Assembly (NCBI GenBank): GCA_946811695.1
Contig: OX328126.1
Span: 10,247,746 to 10,311,745, forward strand
DNA length: 64,000 nt
Reading direction: 5' to 3'
Source: Gonocerus acuteangulatus
Taxonomy: Eukaryota > Arthropoda > Insecta > Hemiptera > Coreidae
Shown here in pieces: positions 34,501 to 44,990 of this stretch. How positions within the stretch are numbered: position 1 is the stretch's first letter; each line of letters begins with the position of its first letter. The position numbers and the translations under genes were made by a program. Below the pieces are notes generated by a model. The model searched no databases. It was given only the letters and a program-made list of their open reading frames with translations, and had not been told where the DNA came from.

Positions 34501-35125
34501 GCAATAGATTTCCGAGACTATCAAACTGCCTCTACACCGTGTATTCAATAGATTTCCGAGACTATCAGACTTCCTGAACACCGTGTGTGCAATAGATTTC
34601 CGAGACTATCAGAGTGCCTGTACACCGTGTATGCAATAGATTTCCGAGACTATCAGACTGCCTGTACACCGTGTGTGCAATAGATTTCCGAGACTATCAG
34701 ACTGCCTGTACACCGTGTATGCAATAGATTTCCGAGACTATCAGACTGCCTGTACACCGTGTATGCAATAGATTTCCGAGACTATCAGACATCCTGTACA
34801 CCGTGTGTGCAATAGATTTCCGAGACTATCAGACTGCCTGTACTACGTGTGTGCAATAGATTTCCGAGACTATCGGACTGCCTGTAAACTGTGTGTGCAA
34901 TAGATTTCCGAGACTATCAGACTGCCTGTACACCGAGTATGCAATAGATTTCCGAGACTATCAGACTGCCTGTACACCGTGTGTGCAATAGATTTCCGAG
35001 ACTATCAGACTGCCTGTACACCGTGTATGCAATAGATTTCCGAGACTATCAGACTATCTGTACACCGTGTGTTGCAATAGATTTACGAGGCTATAAGACG
35101 GCCTGTACACCTTGTGTACAATAAC
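31570..35125 (+). repeat. 44-bp satellite array, about 80 copies
   Basis: Unit: gtgcaatagatttccgagac, tatcagactgcctgtacacc, gtgt (44 bp; spacing checked at 33091 and 33135). Variants gtatgcaa, gagtatgcaa, gtattcaa, tggctataagac and tactacgtg recur in order. The block at 32737-32967 is repeated at 33485-33715 (748 bp, 17 units), and an acttcctgaac-bearing block recurs at 33821, 34261 and 34569 (10 and 7 units). Open frames in the array arise because three units equal 132 bp and are not genes. Confidence 0.95.
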
Positions 35126-35349
35126 AGTAATGTGCAATTATCAGTTATTCTGAGTAAACTAGTCGTCGAAATATGATTAAATTTTATAATCATATCTGTA
35201 TTTTTTTTTACCTTGCATTGCACAGATGGTGCTCAAATCCGCTCCTTGCAATACAAATTTCCTAAAAGCGAGCAACACACCCGGTGTTCAATGATCATAT
35301 TTATGTGAATTCACTTAGGAATTGGTCAATTTCCATAGTAAACATGTTT

Positions 35350-35383
<34 letters not shown>

Positions 35384-35524
35384 TTTTTTTTTATTTATTA
35401 AAATTGAACAATATAAAGAAGACATTTTTTGTTTCTGGGGACCGTGTTCGAAATATGATCGTTATCTGGAATGGGTTATGTCGTCATTTTACTTTATGTG
35501 CAACCTCAACCCACTTTAATACTT
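35126..35524. other. Right flank of the satellite with poly(T), no gene
   Basis: A ~34-base T run at 35349-35382. Phenylalanine-rich open frames over it are artefacts. Confidence 0.5.
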
Positions 35525-35950
35525 TCAACTTCTTTTATTTTGTTGTATTGACATAGTCCTCTCTAGTAACAATTCGATGTCTCTCTCCATCATTACAATG
35601 AATGAATCTCTGTCAAAGGATTTATGGTTCCATACAGGCAAAAGTGTCTTTTTCGCCTTCTTTTCGAAGGGATTCGAGACATCAACTTCAAACAAGATAG
35701 CTTGGTGGTCACTATGAGTATATTGTTGGCTTACGCGCCAATCGCTGTGATCAGAGTCCAAACTCTGACAATAGAGGTTCTTCCGTTTCTTGAAAAGGTT
35801 GGTGTTGTGCCTCTATTAAGGAGCACTACATGAAGGGTAGCCAATGTGTCCAGAAGACATTCGCCTCGTCTGTTGGTCTTTCTGCTTCCCCATTCTGTAG
35901 CCCAAGCGTTGAAGTCTCCTGCAATTACCAGGGGATGACGTGTGTGTGTG
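35525..35950 (-). pseudogene. LINE endonuclease fragment (APE type)
   Basis: Reading the minus strand from about 35945, one frame gives HPLVIAGDFNAWATEWGS, then TNRRGE and NRGTTPTFSRNGRTSI; after a frame change near 35765 a second frame gives SDWRVSQQYTHSDHQAILFE. The GDFNAW, N-G...TF and SDHqaI motifs in this order are the C-terminal half of the apurinic-like endonuclease of R1/I/Jockey-group LINEs, which nicks target DNA for integration. The N-terminal endonuclease motifs and the RT are absent and at least one frameshift is present, so it is a dead fragment. Confidence 0.7.
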
Positions 35951-37190
35951 GTTGTGCTAGGGCCGGTTTCAGAATTGGAAATAAAGTCTTTATATCAAAT
36001 ATTCTACAATTTAGACACAATAATGATTTTCATCTTGCAATAAAAATATATAGGTAAATAAAATAAATTATTTTATTATTTATTGTTATGACAATTTTGT
36101 CATTGTTTATTTTTTCATATTTTATATAGTAAATTTTGAAATCAATTATTTGGTTTGATTTAATTATTTATTTTATTTTATATTAATATTTTTTTATTTA
36201 ATTTTTTTATCATTTTTTTTTTGTTTCAGAAATTTAATATACTGAATTTATTTTTTACTCTTTATATAGTTTTTATTAATTATTTTTATGTGAGCAAGTC
36301 ACCTTGCAATTGTGGAGCTCCGTGAATAAATAAATAAAACACTATGTTAACATATCACATACCCTGACATAACCTATAACATAACCTTCCATAACCTTTA
36401 ACAGAACATATGATAACCTATAATATAACCTGCCATAACCTCACACAAATTTTTAAGTAACCTAACGGTAAAATGTGGATATTATAAAAATGGTCCAACA
36501 GCGTGAAAACAGTTTGCTATCTTCTTTCGCTTAGTTTGCAAAATAAGTGAATATTTCCCAGGTAAATTAGTTTTTTTTCCCAGTATAGATTCTGATATTC
36601 TCTTTTGATAAGGGAATATTTAATTTGAAAGTTTCAGGGAATTGTTTTTAATTAAAAAAGAAAATAAATTGAAGGGGATATTAAATTAGAAAGGTATGAC
36701 TCGGGAAAGAAATTTTCCAGACGTCTAAAAGAAAGCAGTGGATTTTTCCGAGGTATTAATTAATCCGAAAGAAATAAGCCAAGAAGGATGGGCTTAAAGA
36801 GAGAAAAACATCCAATTAATGTGGGTGGAGGAAATGAAGAACTCAATAGGAGAATTAGCAATTCTCGGGGAAAGGGCTAGGTTCTATTCACCATGATTCT
36901 ATGCTTTATATACAACAGGAAATGTCTTATTTATATATTTTCTTGAAATCACTAAATTTAGAATATATCTCATGTTTTTTTCAAAAACTAAAACACTGGT
37001 TATTAAATTAATCACTAGAAATTTCTCGTTCTTATTCATTCTATATTGTTAAGTTTATTCTGAACCATTCAAGTGTTTGTTTAAATTTATATAGTTTTCA
37101 TCTCTCTTTGGGAAGGAAATCGGATTATGACGTTGACGCTATCGGGAAACACTGACGAAAAAATAGGACTTTTATTTCCCACGGGTCAGG
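35951..37190. other. AT-rich sequence, no gene
   Basis: 36355-36470 contains a degenerate minisatellite of ataacct/cataacc words (about 12 occurrences). No coding region recognised. Confidence 0.5.
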
Positions 37191-37503
37191 AAAATGTGTG
37201 GGTTCAATGTTAGAGCACTTGACTGCGGGGGCACCTACATTGGTTACGATCCAATTCGATCCGATAGCCATCGATTGTCGGAAGAATAACAAAGACATGC
37301 ATCTCAATGGAGGTGCCTACATTGGTCGCGACCCGACCCGATCCGATCTGATGGCCACCGATTCTCGGCCGAACAAACTTGTTTCTTTCTTGACCGATTT
37401 TAGACCGACGATCCAAAATGGCGCAATACGACATATTGTGTTTCAAAAAAAGTATTCAGTCTCTAAAAGTATTTTGAGGTTGCTGGCAGAGAAGGAAGAT
37501 CTT

Positions 37504-37567
37504 TAGGTAAATGAAAAACGTCCAGTTCCTTCAGAAAAGAAGGAACTGGACGTTTTTCATTTACCTA
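37504..37567. repeat. Perfect 29-bp hairpin with 6-base loop
   Basis: taggtaaatgaaaaacgtcc agttccttc, loop agaaaa, then the exact complement (37539-37567). The word attcagtctctaaa lies on both sides (37454 and 37569), like a target duplication of a tiny element. A microRNA-like precursor is possible in shape but has no other support. Confidence 0.85.
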
Positions 37568-37726
37568 ATATTCAGTCTCTAAATCTCAAGCAATTTCAAT
37601 GCATTTTTTTTTTTTTTTAAATGAAAGCTAATAAAATTAACAAGAAATTTTTCACGCAGACAAGGTAAAGTTGGTATTCGGCTAGGAGAAAAAAACGTCA
37701 GACTTTTAGGAAGAAATCTGTATTTG

Positions 37727-37760
37727 GACGTTTCGGCTGCACATTGGCAGCCTTCTTCAG
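37727..37760 (-). ncRNA. Hammerhead-like motif 3
   Basis: Minus strand: CTGAAGA, extra A, stem II GGCTGC, loop CAATGT, stem II GCAGCC, GAAACGTC. Six perfect stem II pairs; stem I is weak. Confidence 0.5.
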
Positions 37761-37873
37761 CACTAGAAAATGCCTGGGGGGAGGGAGGAAGACCTCGAGG
37801 ACTCATACATCCAGCCATGGTTACCTAAGTGTCCTCGAGGTCTTCCTCCCTCCCCCCTAGGCATTTTCTAGTG

Positions 37874-37907
37874 CTGAAGAAGGCTGCCAATGTGCAGCCG
37901 AAACGTC
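37874..37907 (+). ncRNA. Hammerhead-like motif 4
   Basis: The mirror copy of motif 3 on the plus strand: CTGAAGA-A-GGCTGC-CAATGT-GCAGCC-GAAACGTC. Stem I complementarity around it (agtg / caaa) is poor. Confidence 0.5.
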
Positions 37908-38004
37908 CAAATACAGATTTCTTCCTGAATGTCTGACGTTTTTTTCTCCTAGCCGAATCCCAACTATAACTTGTCTGCGTATCTCTGCAACGGCTAACTA
38001 TCTC

Positions 38005-38775
38005 CATCTCCAGAACCTTTCCTGGAAAAATCATATTTCCCAAATTTCCCGTCGGTCCATATTTATCCTGAGACAGCTCAACCTCTCCCGCCATCTCCTG
38101 CCAACAAAGACCCCTCAACTCCTCGTAACTTCCCTATTATTCCCCCAGTTTGCCTATGGTTGTTTGGTGTACAGTGGACTTTCTGGCGATCTCGAGGCAA
38201 AACTCAAACGCCTCATGAACTGTTTCATTCGTTTTATCCTCGGGATCCCCAGAGACTCCCACATATCACATTTCTACCAGGAGCTAAATTGGCTATTCCC
38301 TCTTTATCGTCGTCAGTACTTCCTCGGCTCAGTCCTTTACCAAGTAATTCAATCCCGTAGACCTTCTTATATTTTTCAACTTCTTAAATTTAAATCCTCG
38401 GTTCACTCCCGTAACACCCGATCTCGTCCTTCCGATCTTTATATTCCTTCCCACCGAACAGCAATATCCGAAAAATCATTCGTCACCCGTGCCACCTCAC
38501 TATGGAATTCCTTGCCTTCATTTGTCCGCCATTCTACCAACCTAGAAACCTTTAAATCCCGACTCTTCCACCACCTTCTATCCCTGCAAGTTTTACCCAA
38601 CCCCTAGTCTATATTGAAGCTGTACACTATATATTGATACTGATAGCATTTATAAGTTTTCAAGTTTATACGTAAAATTCAAAATTATTTTGTAATTTCA
38701 AAATTATTCCTATGGGACTTCTGTCCCGGAATAAGAATAAAACTTTTCCTTCATTCATTCATTCATTCATCTCCA
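38005..38775 (+). pseudogene. CR1/L2-like LINE 3' end: RT C-terminal part plus (ATTC)n tail
   Basis: One frame stays open from about 38014 to 38607: LSWKNHISQISRRSIFILRQ, FPQFAYGCLVYSGLSG, RDSHISHFYQELNWLFPLYR, then SFVTRATSLWNSLPSF and LETFKSRLFHHLL. The 'LsWknHI', 'L.WlpL..R' and 'LWNsLP...FK..L' pattern is typical for the end of the reverse-transcriptase protein of CR1/L2/Rex-type LINEs. After the stop comes a ~100-bp 3' region, a GGGAC-ttct-GTCCC hairpin (about 38712-38725), an aataaaa word and a (ATTC)n tail at 38753-38771; short tandem-repeat tails are usual for this group. The 5' part with endonuclease and catalytic RT motifs is missing, so it is a 5'-truncated insertion with a still-open remnant frame. 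Confidence 0.75.
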
Positions 38776-39621
38776 CTAAGAAATTTGTTAATTCACATTT
38801 TTGTTTCCCTTGTTTATTAAATTACGTGGAAAAATGATTATAGCCATCCAATGCTTATAACTTTCTTATAGCTTTCATATAAATCATTTTAAAATATGAA
38901 TACTAATGCTTCTCGTATCGTAGTGTAACAGTTTCTTAGTGTAACTGTTACACTAAGATTTTTTTTTTAGACTGATATACTTCCAGAAGATTGATTACTA
39001 ACTCCTCCTTCATACCTCCAATATTCAACCTAATCGAAGGTTTCTATGATTATTTGGTGGTATTTCTTAAATTAATCACTCATTTTCACTTCACTACTGA
39101 GGTCATTACTCACGAGCTGTGACTAATTGGGATCGGATCGGATCGGGACCAATGTAGGCACTCACGTCGGCCTGATCGCCGTTGTCGGTCAAAGGACATC
39201 GGATCGGGAGAAATACGGGTCCAATGTTGGTGCAGTCTTATGCTCTGGAGGAGCTAGGATCAATAAAGCTTTATCTTCTAGTTTCGACGTTTGAGAGTTT
39301 TATTCGGGGTCCCAGACCATACTTAGGGCCTCCAGGCCTAATTCAATGTACTTGCAAGGGAAAAATCAGGTGTGCCTGGCTATAGGTCTGACCACAATAT
39401 CTCCCTAGTGTTCCACATGGTGAAAACTGGATACCCCTACAGTATATATACGATTTACATATTTCCAGTAATTTTGCTGGTTATGGTACAATAACTTTGT
39501 GAGGCATGATGTGGGAATATGTACAATTACAAAACCCACAAGAATAATACATTTTAAAAGAAAATTATAACAACTATAAAAATTTAAATGAAAATATAAC
39601 ACATTTTGTGCACCGCAGATG

Positions 39622-39930
39622 TTAAAGCAAATTGTCTCTAGGCCACCTCCGCTTCAGTCTTATATGAGGATTTTGTGGATTATGCAAGGAGGATAGAGAA
39701 TTTATCAAAGGATGTGGATGGCCAGGGAGATTGGAATGGAACTTCTGATAGACTGATTTGGCCAGGGATTGGATAAAGGGGATATTGAAATCATTATGCA
39801 GGGTTAGATTCGAGACATAGTAAGGAGCATTGGATATTTTTCGGAGGATTTTGGATTGCATTTTTTGTATTCTGTAGGAATACAAACAATATCCAATTAA
39901 AAATTCGGAAGAAAATCTTAACAATTAAAA
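39622..39930 (-). pseudogene. LINE ORF2 C-terminal fragment (Jockey-like), minus strand
   Basis: A 100-codon frame reads YRIQKMQSKILRKISNAPYY, then VSNLTLHNDFNIPF, KFHSNLPGHPHPLINSL and IRLKRRWPRDNLL. It is a diverged relative of the fragment at 8080-8367 (same NAP-YVSN and TLHND-NIPF motifs, same R-W-PRD end), i.e. the region after the RT domain of a Jockey-type LINE. Upstream domains are missing. The downstream minus-strand sequence to about 39470 is AT-rich and would be its 3' untranslated part. Confidence 0.65.
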
Positions 39931-40062
39931 AGTGTCCAATCGAAGCGCGCTCAAAAAAACTATCTGCAAATCAGACACTCGGAAAATCGTATTTTTGGAC
40001 CATTAAAAAAAATCACATAAATACTCCTGAACAACATTTTTGAGTATTTAAGGAAGAATTTT

Positions 40063-40400
40063 GGGGGCGAGGTTAGCTCAGTGGTAGAGCACTGGACTTA
40101 TATGCTGGAGGACCTGAGTTCAAATCCCGAGGAAGCACTAAAGATTTTTTCTTCTAGTGTCATTGTTCATGGGCTGAATTAGGCCTCCCTGACCGTCCCT
40201 AGGCCAACCCCCCTTTAATTAACCTATTAATGGGTATCTTGGGGGCTTGCAGACGAAGCAGCAAGGGGAAAATCAGGCGGCCGGAGCATAGTACCGACCA
40301 CCCTATCTCCCTAGTGTGCCGCATGGTCCTGAATCAGATACTTCTACAGTATCTGCCCCTTAGGGCCCTCGCGGCCCGTTACGGGACTGATTTTTTTTTA
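40063..40400 (+). mobile_element. tRNA-derived SINE, 13-bp target duplication
   Basis: The head gggggcgaggttagctcagt, ggtagagcactgg has an A box (TAGCTCAGTGGTAGAG) and, at about 40117-40128, a B box (GAGTTCAAATCC), the internal RNA polymerase III promoter of a tRNA gene. The body is unrelated, ending at ttacgggactgattttt. AAGGAAGAATTTT flanks it at 40050-40062 and 40401-40413. Other copies: 49745-50120 and 63121-63476 (both minus) and fragments at 37.2/39.2, 41.2, 41.7 and 61.28 kb. Confidence 0.92.
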
Positions 40401-40834
40401 AAGGAAGAATTTTAGCCCATAAAAAAGTGGTAAAAAATCCTCCTAGGTAGTATTACACCTTAAGTGTAATTATTAATTAATTGATAATTGCAAGTAAGAA
40501 ATAAAACGAATTAATACTAATTAATACTAATGTTTAAAGAAACCAATTAACAACATGTTATTGAATAACAAACAAGGTAGAATGTTTAGCAGCAAATTTT
40601 TCCAGGAGTAAAATATATTTTTTGTAGGCGTACATCAGCTTAGAATCAACAGATTAAATTCTGCTCAGCAGGGGTTGCACAGCGCTAAGATACTAACGGA
40701 TTGGGGAAGACTATAATTAGAAAGAGGCAACAGAGCTTTTTGAGGTTATTCTTTGGAGATATAAAGGCGATGGAACAGAATCTGTATTTTTTTTCCGGAG
40801 AATTTGCTTCTAGCCAAGTACTCCCGGTTTACAT

Positions 40835-41503
40835 TAGTGTAGGGCATATTGTAATTCAATTAAGAATTACGAATTATGGTTACATCGTATTTGTAGTTCA
40901 TGAATTAGAATTACACCAAGAGTAATAATTCAATTAAAACGTAAATTATAATTACATTGTAATCGTGTAATGTAATTGAAGCACTAATTATGTAATTCAA
41001 ATATCAATTACTAAGAACTGTAATTCAATTATAAGTCTACTTATCAACAGTTATGATAATCTGTAATTAAAATATCAATTTTCTCAAAAATTGTAATTGT
41101 ATTAAAATTTTGATTCAATTAAAATTCAAATACTTGAGTTTTTTCAATTACTATAATGGATATTGATTTTTTTTGGGAGGAGGGGGGGGGTGCTTCGACT
41201 GCTAGGGTCATTAGCATCTGTAATTGATATTTTCAGCCTTTTCAATTACAATAAAAAAATGTAATTCATAATTAAATACCATCTGAATTAAATTTTAATT
41301 CAAATTTACTCAAAACTTATTTCAAATAACAACGTAATTCAAATACTTGAGTTATATTTAATTTAAATACAATTAATCAAAATTGAATTATTTTTTCAAT
41401 TACTTTAATTGATATTTTCTGACTTTTAAATTACAATTAAAAATGTAATTCATAATTCAAATATCCTTTGAATTACATTTTAATTCAAATTTACACAACA
41501 CTG
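40835..41503. mobile_element. hAT-like MITE rich in GTAATTC words, copy 1
   Basis: Ends TAGTGTAGGGCATATTG and, complemented, CAGTGTTGTGTAAATTTG; flanks GTTTACAT at 40827-40834 and 41504-41511 (8-bp target duplication). The interior is a swarm of taattcaatta/gtaattg words. A SINE fragment (41170-41215, gtgcttcgactgctagggtc) lies inside. Confidence 0.75.
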
Positions 41504-42243
41504 GTTTACATACAGGTTGCCACCCTTTCAAAAAGTCCGACTCGCAGGAACTGCATCATCTTAGCGCGGTTCCGTTCTCATCTCTAGACTCATTTAAAAT
41601 GATTAAAATAGAAGCTGCTATTATTTTGGGTCCACATTTCTAGAAAGCATGAAGATTAGATAGTTAGCCGTCGAAGTGATAAGTAAAGACCTATTAATGG
41701 GTATCCTGGGTGTTTGCAGACGAAGTATGCATAGTACTGGCCACACTATTTCCCTAGTGCGCCGTATGGTCCTGAATCAGATACCTCTACAGTATCTGCC
41801 CTGCCGGACTGATTTTTTTTTAAAGGAAGAATTTTAGCCCATTAAAAAGTGGTAAAAAAATACAAGGGAGTATTACCCCTCAAGTGTAGTCATTAATTAA
41901 ATGATAATTGCAAGTAAGAAATACAACGAATTAATACTAATGTTTAAAGAAACCAATTAACAACATGTTATTGGATAACAAACAAGTTAGAATGTTTAAC
42001 AGCAAATTTATCCAGGAGTAAAATATATTGTTTGTAGGCGTACATCAGCATAGTATCAACAGATTAAATTCTGCTCAGCGGGGGTTGCACAGCGCTAAGA
42101 TACTAACGGAATGGGGAAGACTATAATTAGAAAGAGGCAACAGAGCTTTTTGAGGTTATTCTTTGGAGATATAAAGGCGATGGAACTGAATCTGTATTTT
42201 TTTTCGAAGCATTTGCTTCCAGCCCAGTACTGCCGGTTTACAT

Positions 42244-42560
42244 CAGTATAAGGCATTTTGTAATTCAATTAAGAATTACGAATTACGATTACATTGTATT
42301 TGTAGTTCATGAATTAGAATTTTCAGCCTTTTCACCATTTGAATTAAATTTTAATTCAAATTTACTCAACACTTATTTCAAATAACAACGTAATTCAAAT
42401 ACTTGAGTTATATTTAATTTAAATACAATTAATCAAAATTGAATTATTTTTTCAATTACTGTAATTGATATATTCTGACTTTTAAATTACAATTAAAAAA
42501 TGTAATTAATAATTCAAATATTCTTTGAATTACATTTTAATTCAAATTTACACAACACTG
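42244..42560. mobile_element. hAT-like MITE, copy 2 (duplicated with its site)
   Basis: It starts CAGTATAAGGCAT and ends acacaacactg, flanked by the same GTTTACAT (42236-42243 and 42561-42568). Sharing site and flanks with copy 1 shows it was duplicated with the segment rather than inserted twice. Confidence 0.75.
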
Positions 42561-42599
42561 GTTTACATAAAGGTTGCCCCCCTTCCAAAAAGCACACAT

Positions 42600-43384
42600 G
42601 GTGTTGTTGATGGGTATGTTTTAAGCTAAACAAAGACAACCTGAAATAAAATTCTGACTCCCAAGAACTGCGTCATCTTTGCGCGTTTCTTCACTGGTCC
42701 GTTGTACCTTTTGGATAACTTGGAATAGAAAAAGTTTAGTATTTGATTTGATATTTTGTTAATAATGTATAAACAATCCTGAAAAAATATCTCGATGAAA
42801 ACTGAGCATTCCTCGAAACAATAAACAGAAAACTGGCAGTACTACAAAAACAACAATAACAAATTTAAAACACCTTCGAATTTCTATGAGTGAGATCACT
42901 CTATTAATAGACGTGGAAACTCTATTTTTGGGTAATATTTTTTTGTACCTATCCTCTACGCGCAGTACTTGGTGTTCCAAGGTATGTCCAGGAAACACAT
43001 ATATGCCTTCTTATCTACCTAAGAGGTACATTATAGCAAAATTTCAAGATGCATAAAACACTTCATGAAAAGTGCGTTGCTGGCTCTCGGACTATAACAA
43101 TTGGACTGCAGGAGTGGTAAACCCCAAACCATTTTGGTTCAATTTATGATTATTTGTTTTGATAATGTGAAAAAAATAACTTGTCACTTGGGAATTCCAG
43201 ATAATTTCCGTCAGAAACATGTTTTTTACCATTACGCACATTTGGTAAAAAAACTAACAAACATTCAGGCGCTTCAGCCGCAAGTGCCTTTGTAGAAACA
43301 TTTATTTTCTTAGTAGAAACATAATTTCCAGCCTATGAAACGAAACGTATACTTAGTCATTAAATGACCCTTATCTCATATATT
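42600..43384. other. No gene; fragments of repeats
   Basis: 42648-42695 is a diverged copy of the conserved ~45-bp word (aagaactgcgtcatctttgc). 43245-43330 resembles 51350-51420 (cttcagccgcaagtgccttt versus ttccagccgcaggtgccttg). Confidence 0.45.
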
Positions 43385-43454
43385 TATAGAATCAGCGAAT
43401 AAGGAAGGTCAATAAGACTAGGCCACACACTTTCCCACTTTTTGTTTCTCTTCC

Positions 43455-43503
43455 ATACACGTTTCGCACCATTTTGGCGCCTCTTCAGGGGAACATACTT
43501 CAA
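43455..43503 (-). ncRNA. Hammerhead-like motif 5
   Basis: Minus strand: TTCCC, CTGAAGA (43492-43498), extra G, stem II GCGCC, loop AAAAT, stem II GGTGC, GAAACGTGTA, then TGGAAG. Stem II has one G.U pair; stem I (TTCC/GGAA) has one mismatch next to the cleavage site. Confidence 0.5.
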
Positions 43504-43576
43504 ACATAACTTCAGCCTAAACTTGAGGAGGAGAACCTTCCACTAGCAGGGCCTCGCCTAGACTATAGAAGTATGT

Positions 43577-43619
43577 TTCCTCTGAACAGGCGCCAAAATG
43601 GTGCGAAACATGTAGGGAA
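43577..43619 (+). ncRNA. Hammerhead-like motif 6, core mutated
   Basis: TTCCT, CTGAACA, G, GCGCC, AAAAT, GGTGC, GAAACATGTA, GGGAA. Stems I and II pair well, but the core reads CTGAACA instead of CTGANGA, which should abolish cleavage. Confidence 0.45.
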
Positions 43620-43692
43620 GAGAAATAAAAAGTGGGAAAGTGTGTGGCGTAGTTTTATTGTCCTTCCGCCTTATTCGCTGATTCTATTGAAA

Positions 43693-43842
43693 CTTATACT
43701 GTTTCTTCGACTTCAATTCAATGAAATACCACGAAACTAATGTTTGTCTAGCTAGGAAGGGAAGGTTTTTTAGGAACTCATTCCTCTCGGAGACCGCCGG
43801 ATTAGAAAGTGCGACGGATAAAGGAACGCCGGATAAGATATA

Positions 43843-43845
<3 letters not shown>
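43693..43845 (+). repeat. Fragment of a Tigger-type MITE
   Basis: Resembles 51440-51612 (aataccacgaaac-aatgttt, agaccgccgg, gaacgccggataag) but lacks the final TIR, and meets (TA)n at 43846. Confidence 0.5.

Positions 43846-43891
<46 letters not shown>
43846..43891. repeat. (TA)n microsatellite
   Basis: About 22 TA units. Confidence 0.95.
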
Positions 43892-44225
43892 TATAACCTA
43901 AAGAAATAAAAAAATATTTGAAGCTTTTACACAAAATATATATAGGGAGAACAAGATTCCAAAGAGACTTTGAAAACACGAGCATGGTTTATAAGGGTTT
44001 GCAAACTAGACAGCTGGAAAAGATGTTTCCATCCACTGCCCTGAATATGCCATTCCTACTCGAGGTGTATTATACCAAAGAACTAACAACTTGTCACCAC
44101 AGTCTGAAGAGGCCTACCTTCTTCATACCTCGCTGGACGCACACAATTCTATTACACGTCACCATCCTCTTTGGGGCTTGTTAGGAAGGTTATTATCCTT
44201 CCGTTGTGAATTCTGGGGTTTTCAC
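43892..44225 (+). repeat. R330 dispersed repeat, copy 1
   Basis: tataacctaaagaaataaaa ... ggttattatccttccgttgt, gaattctggggttttcac. The same sequence lies at 50588-50935 (minus) and 55843-56178 (plus), highly similar; two of the copies sit directly beside (TA)n. Partial open frames in two copies (e.g. FLLEVYYTKELTTCHHSL) are broken in the third, so no protein is claimed. Confidence 0.85.
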
Positions 44226-44257
44226 CTTGCATTGCTATGTAAAGGTTGTCACCCATA

Positions 44258-44263
44258 TATATA

Positions 44264-44317
<54 letters not shown>
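44258..44317. repeat. (TA)n microsatellite
   Basis: About 28 TA units with one break (atagtata). Confidence 0.95.
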
Positions 44318-44320
<3 letters not shown>

Positions 44321-44394
44321 TTAAACGGGTTTTTTATTCCGAAATAATTACAGAATATTTATGAATAAAATCAAAGGTAGCCACTATCTTGTTA

Positions 44395-44990
44395 ACACTT
44401 TTTTTTTAAATTTATTTTTATTACTTTTTTTTAAAATTTATTTTTATTAATTTTTTAAAAATTTATTTATATTACTCTTTTTTTAATTTATTGTCATTTA
44501 TTTGTTTTTATTATTTTTTTTTTAATTTATTTATATTACTTTTTTTTTAAATTTATTGTTATTTATTTGTTTTTATTAATTTTTTAAAATTTTATTTATA
44601 TTACTTTTTTTTTAATTTATTGTCATTTATTTGTTTTTATTATTTTTTTAAAAATTTATTTATATTACTTTTTTTTTTAAATATATTGTTACTCATTTGT
44701 TTTTATTAATTTTTTAAAAAATTATTTATATTACTTTTTTTTTAATTTATTGTTATTTATTTGTTTTTATTAATTTTTTAAAAATTTATTTATATTACTT
44801 TTTTTAATTTATTGTTATTTATTTATTTTTATTAATTTTTTAAAAAATTATTTATATTACTTTTTTTTAATTTACTGTTATGTATTTGTTTTTATTAATT
44901 TTTTAAAAATTTATTTATATTACTTTTTTTTTAATTTATTGTTATTTATTTGTTTTTATTAATTTTTTTAATTTCTGTTTATATTATTAT
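44395..44990. repeat. AT-only minisatellite, ~60-64-bp unit
   Basis: About nine copies of ttttattaattttttaaaaa, tttatttatattactttttt, tttaatttattgttatttat (with small length changes). Confidence 0.9.

Larger units (their letters stand above)
37657..37978. mobile_element. Palindrome with paired hammerhead-like motifs
   Basis: Arms of about 145 bp (37657-37801 and about 37831-37978) are inverted copies with few mismatches around a ~28-bp centre. They include ctcgaggtcttcctccctcc and its complement, a G-rich/C-rich run, and one hammerhead-like core per arm. The organisation parallels the palindromes at 43.4, 46.0 and 47.0 kb. Confidence 0.75.
37191..39450 (+). repeat. Degenerate SINE split by a 2-kb inverted-repeat element
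   Basis: 37191-37225 (ttcaatgttagagcacttga) resembles the A-box part of the SINE at 40063, and 39222-39450 (cttatgctctggagg..., atctccctagtgttccacat) resembles the rest. Between them, 37226-39216 begins GGCACCTACATTGGT and ends, complemented, GCACCAACATTGG, with further cgatccgatcc words at both ends (37240-37350 and 39128-39212). A DNA element inserted in an old SINE explains this; a target duplication could not be read. Confidence 0.4.
40225..42600 (+). repeat. Tandem segmental duplication, ~1.3-kb unit
   Basis: 40225-41530 reappears, diverged and with deletions, at 41690-42585: SINE 3' half, right target duplication, 40414-40834, and the hAT-type MITE with its flank. Shared stretches include gaagactataattagaaaga and ggttattctttggagatata. 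The second copy lost about 350 bp inside the MITE. Confidence 0.8.
43385..43692. mobile_element. Palindrome with paired hammerhead-like motifs
   Basis: Left arm about 43385-43505 (agaatcagcgaataaggaag, ccacacactttcccactttt, cgccaaaatggtgcg complement) is mirrored at 43572-43690. Each arm holds a hammerhead-like core; the plus-strand core is mutated at one essential base. Confidence 0.75.

Noticed and set aside
31570..35125. Open frames of ~76 codons inside the 44-bp array
   Set aside because: Three 44-bp units equal 132 bp, so any open frame repeats itself; no independent evidence of coding.
37504..37567. MicroRNA gene
   Set aside because: Shape alone is insufficient: the stem is perfect, unlike typical animal precursors, and there is no sign of a conserved mature sequence.
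40063..40140. Functional tRNA gene
   Set aside because: A and B boxes are present but the cloverleaf is incomplete and the same head occurs on SINE bodies elsewhere in the window.
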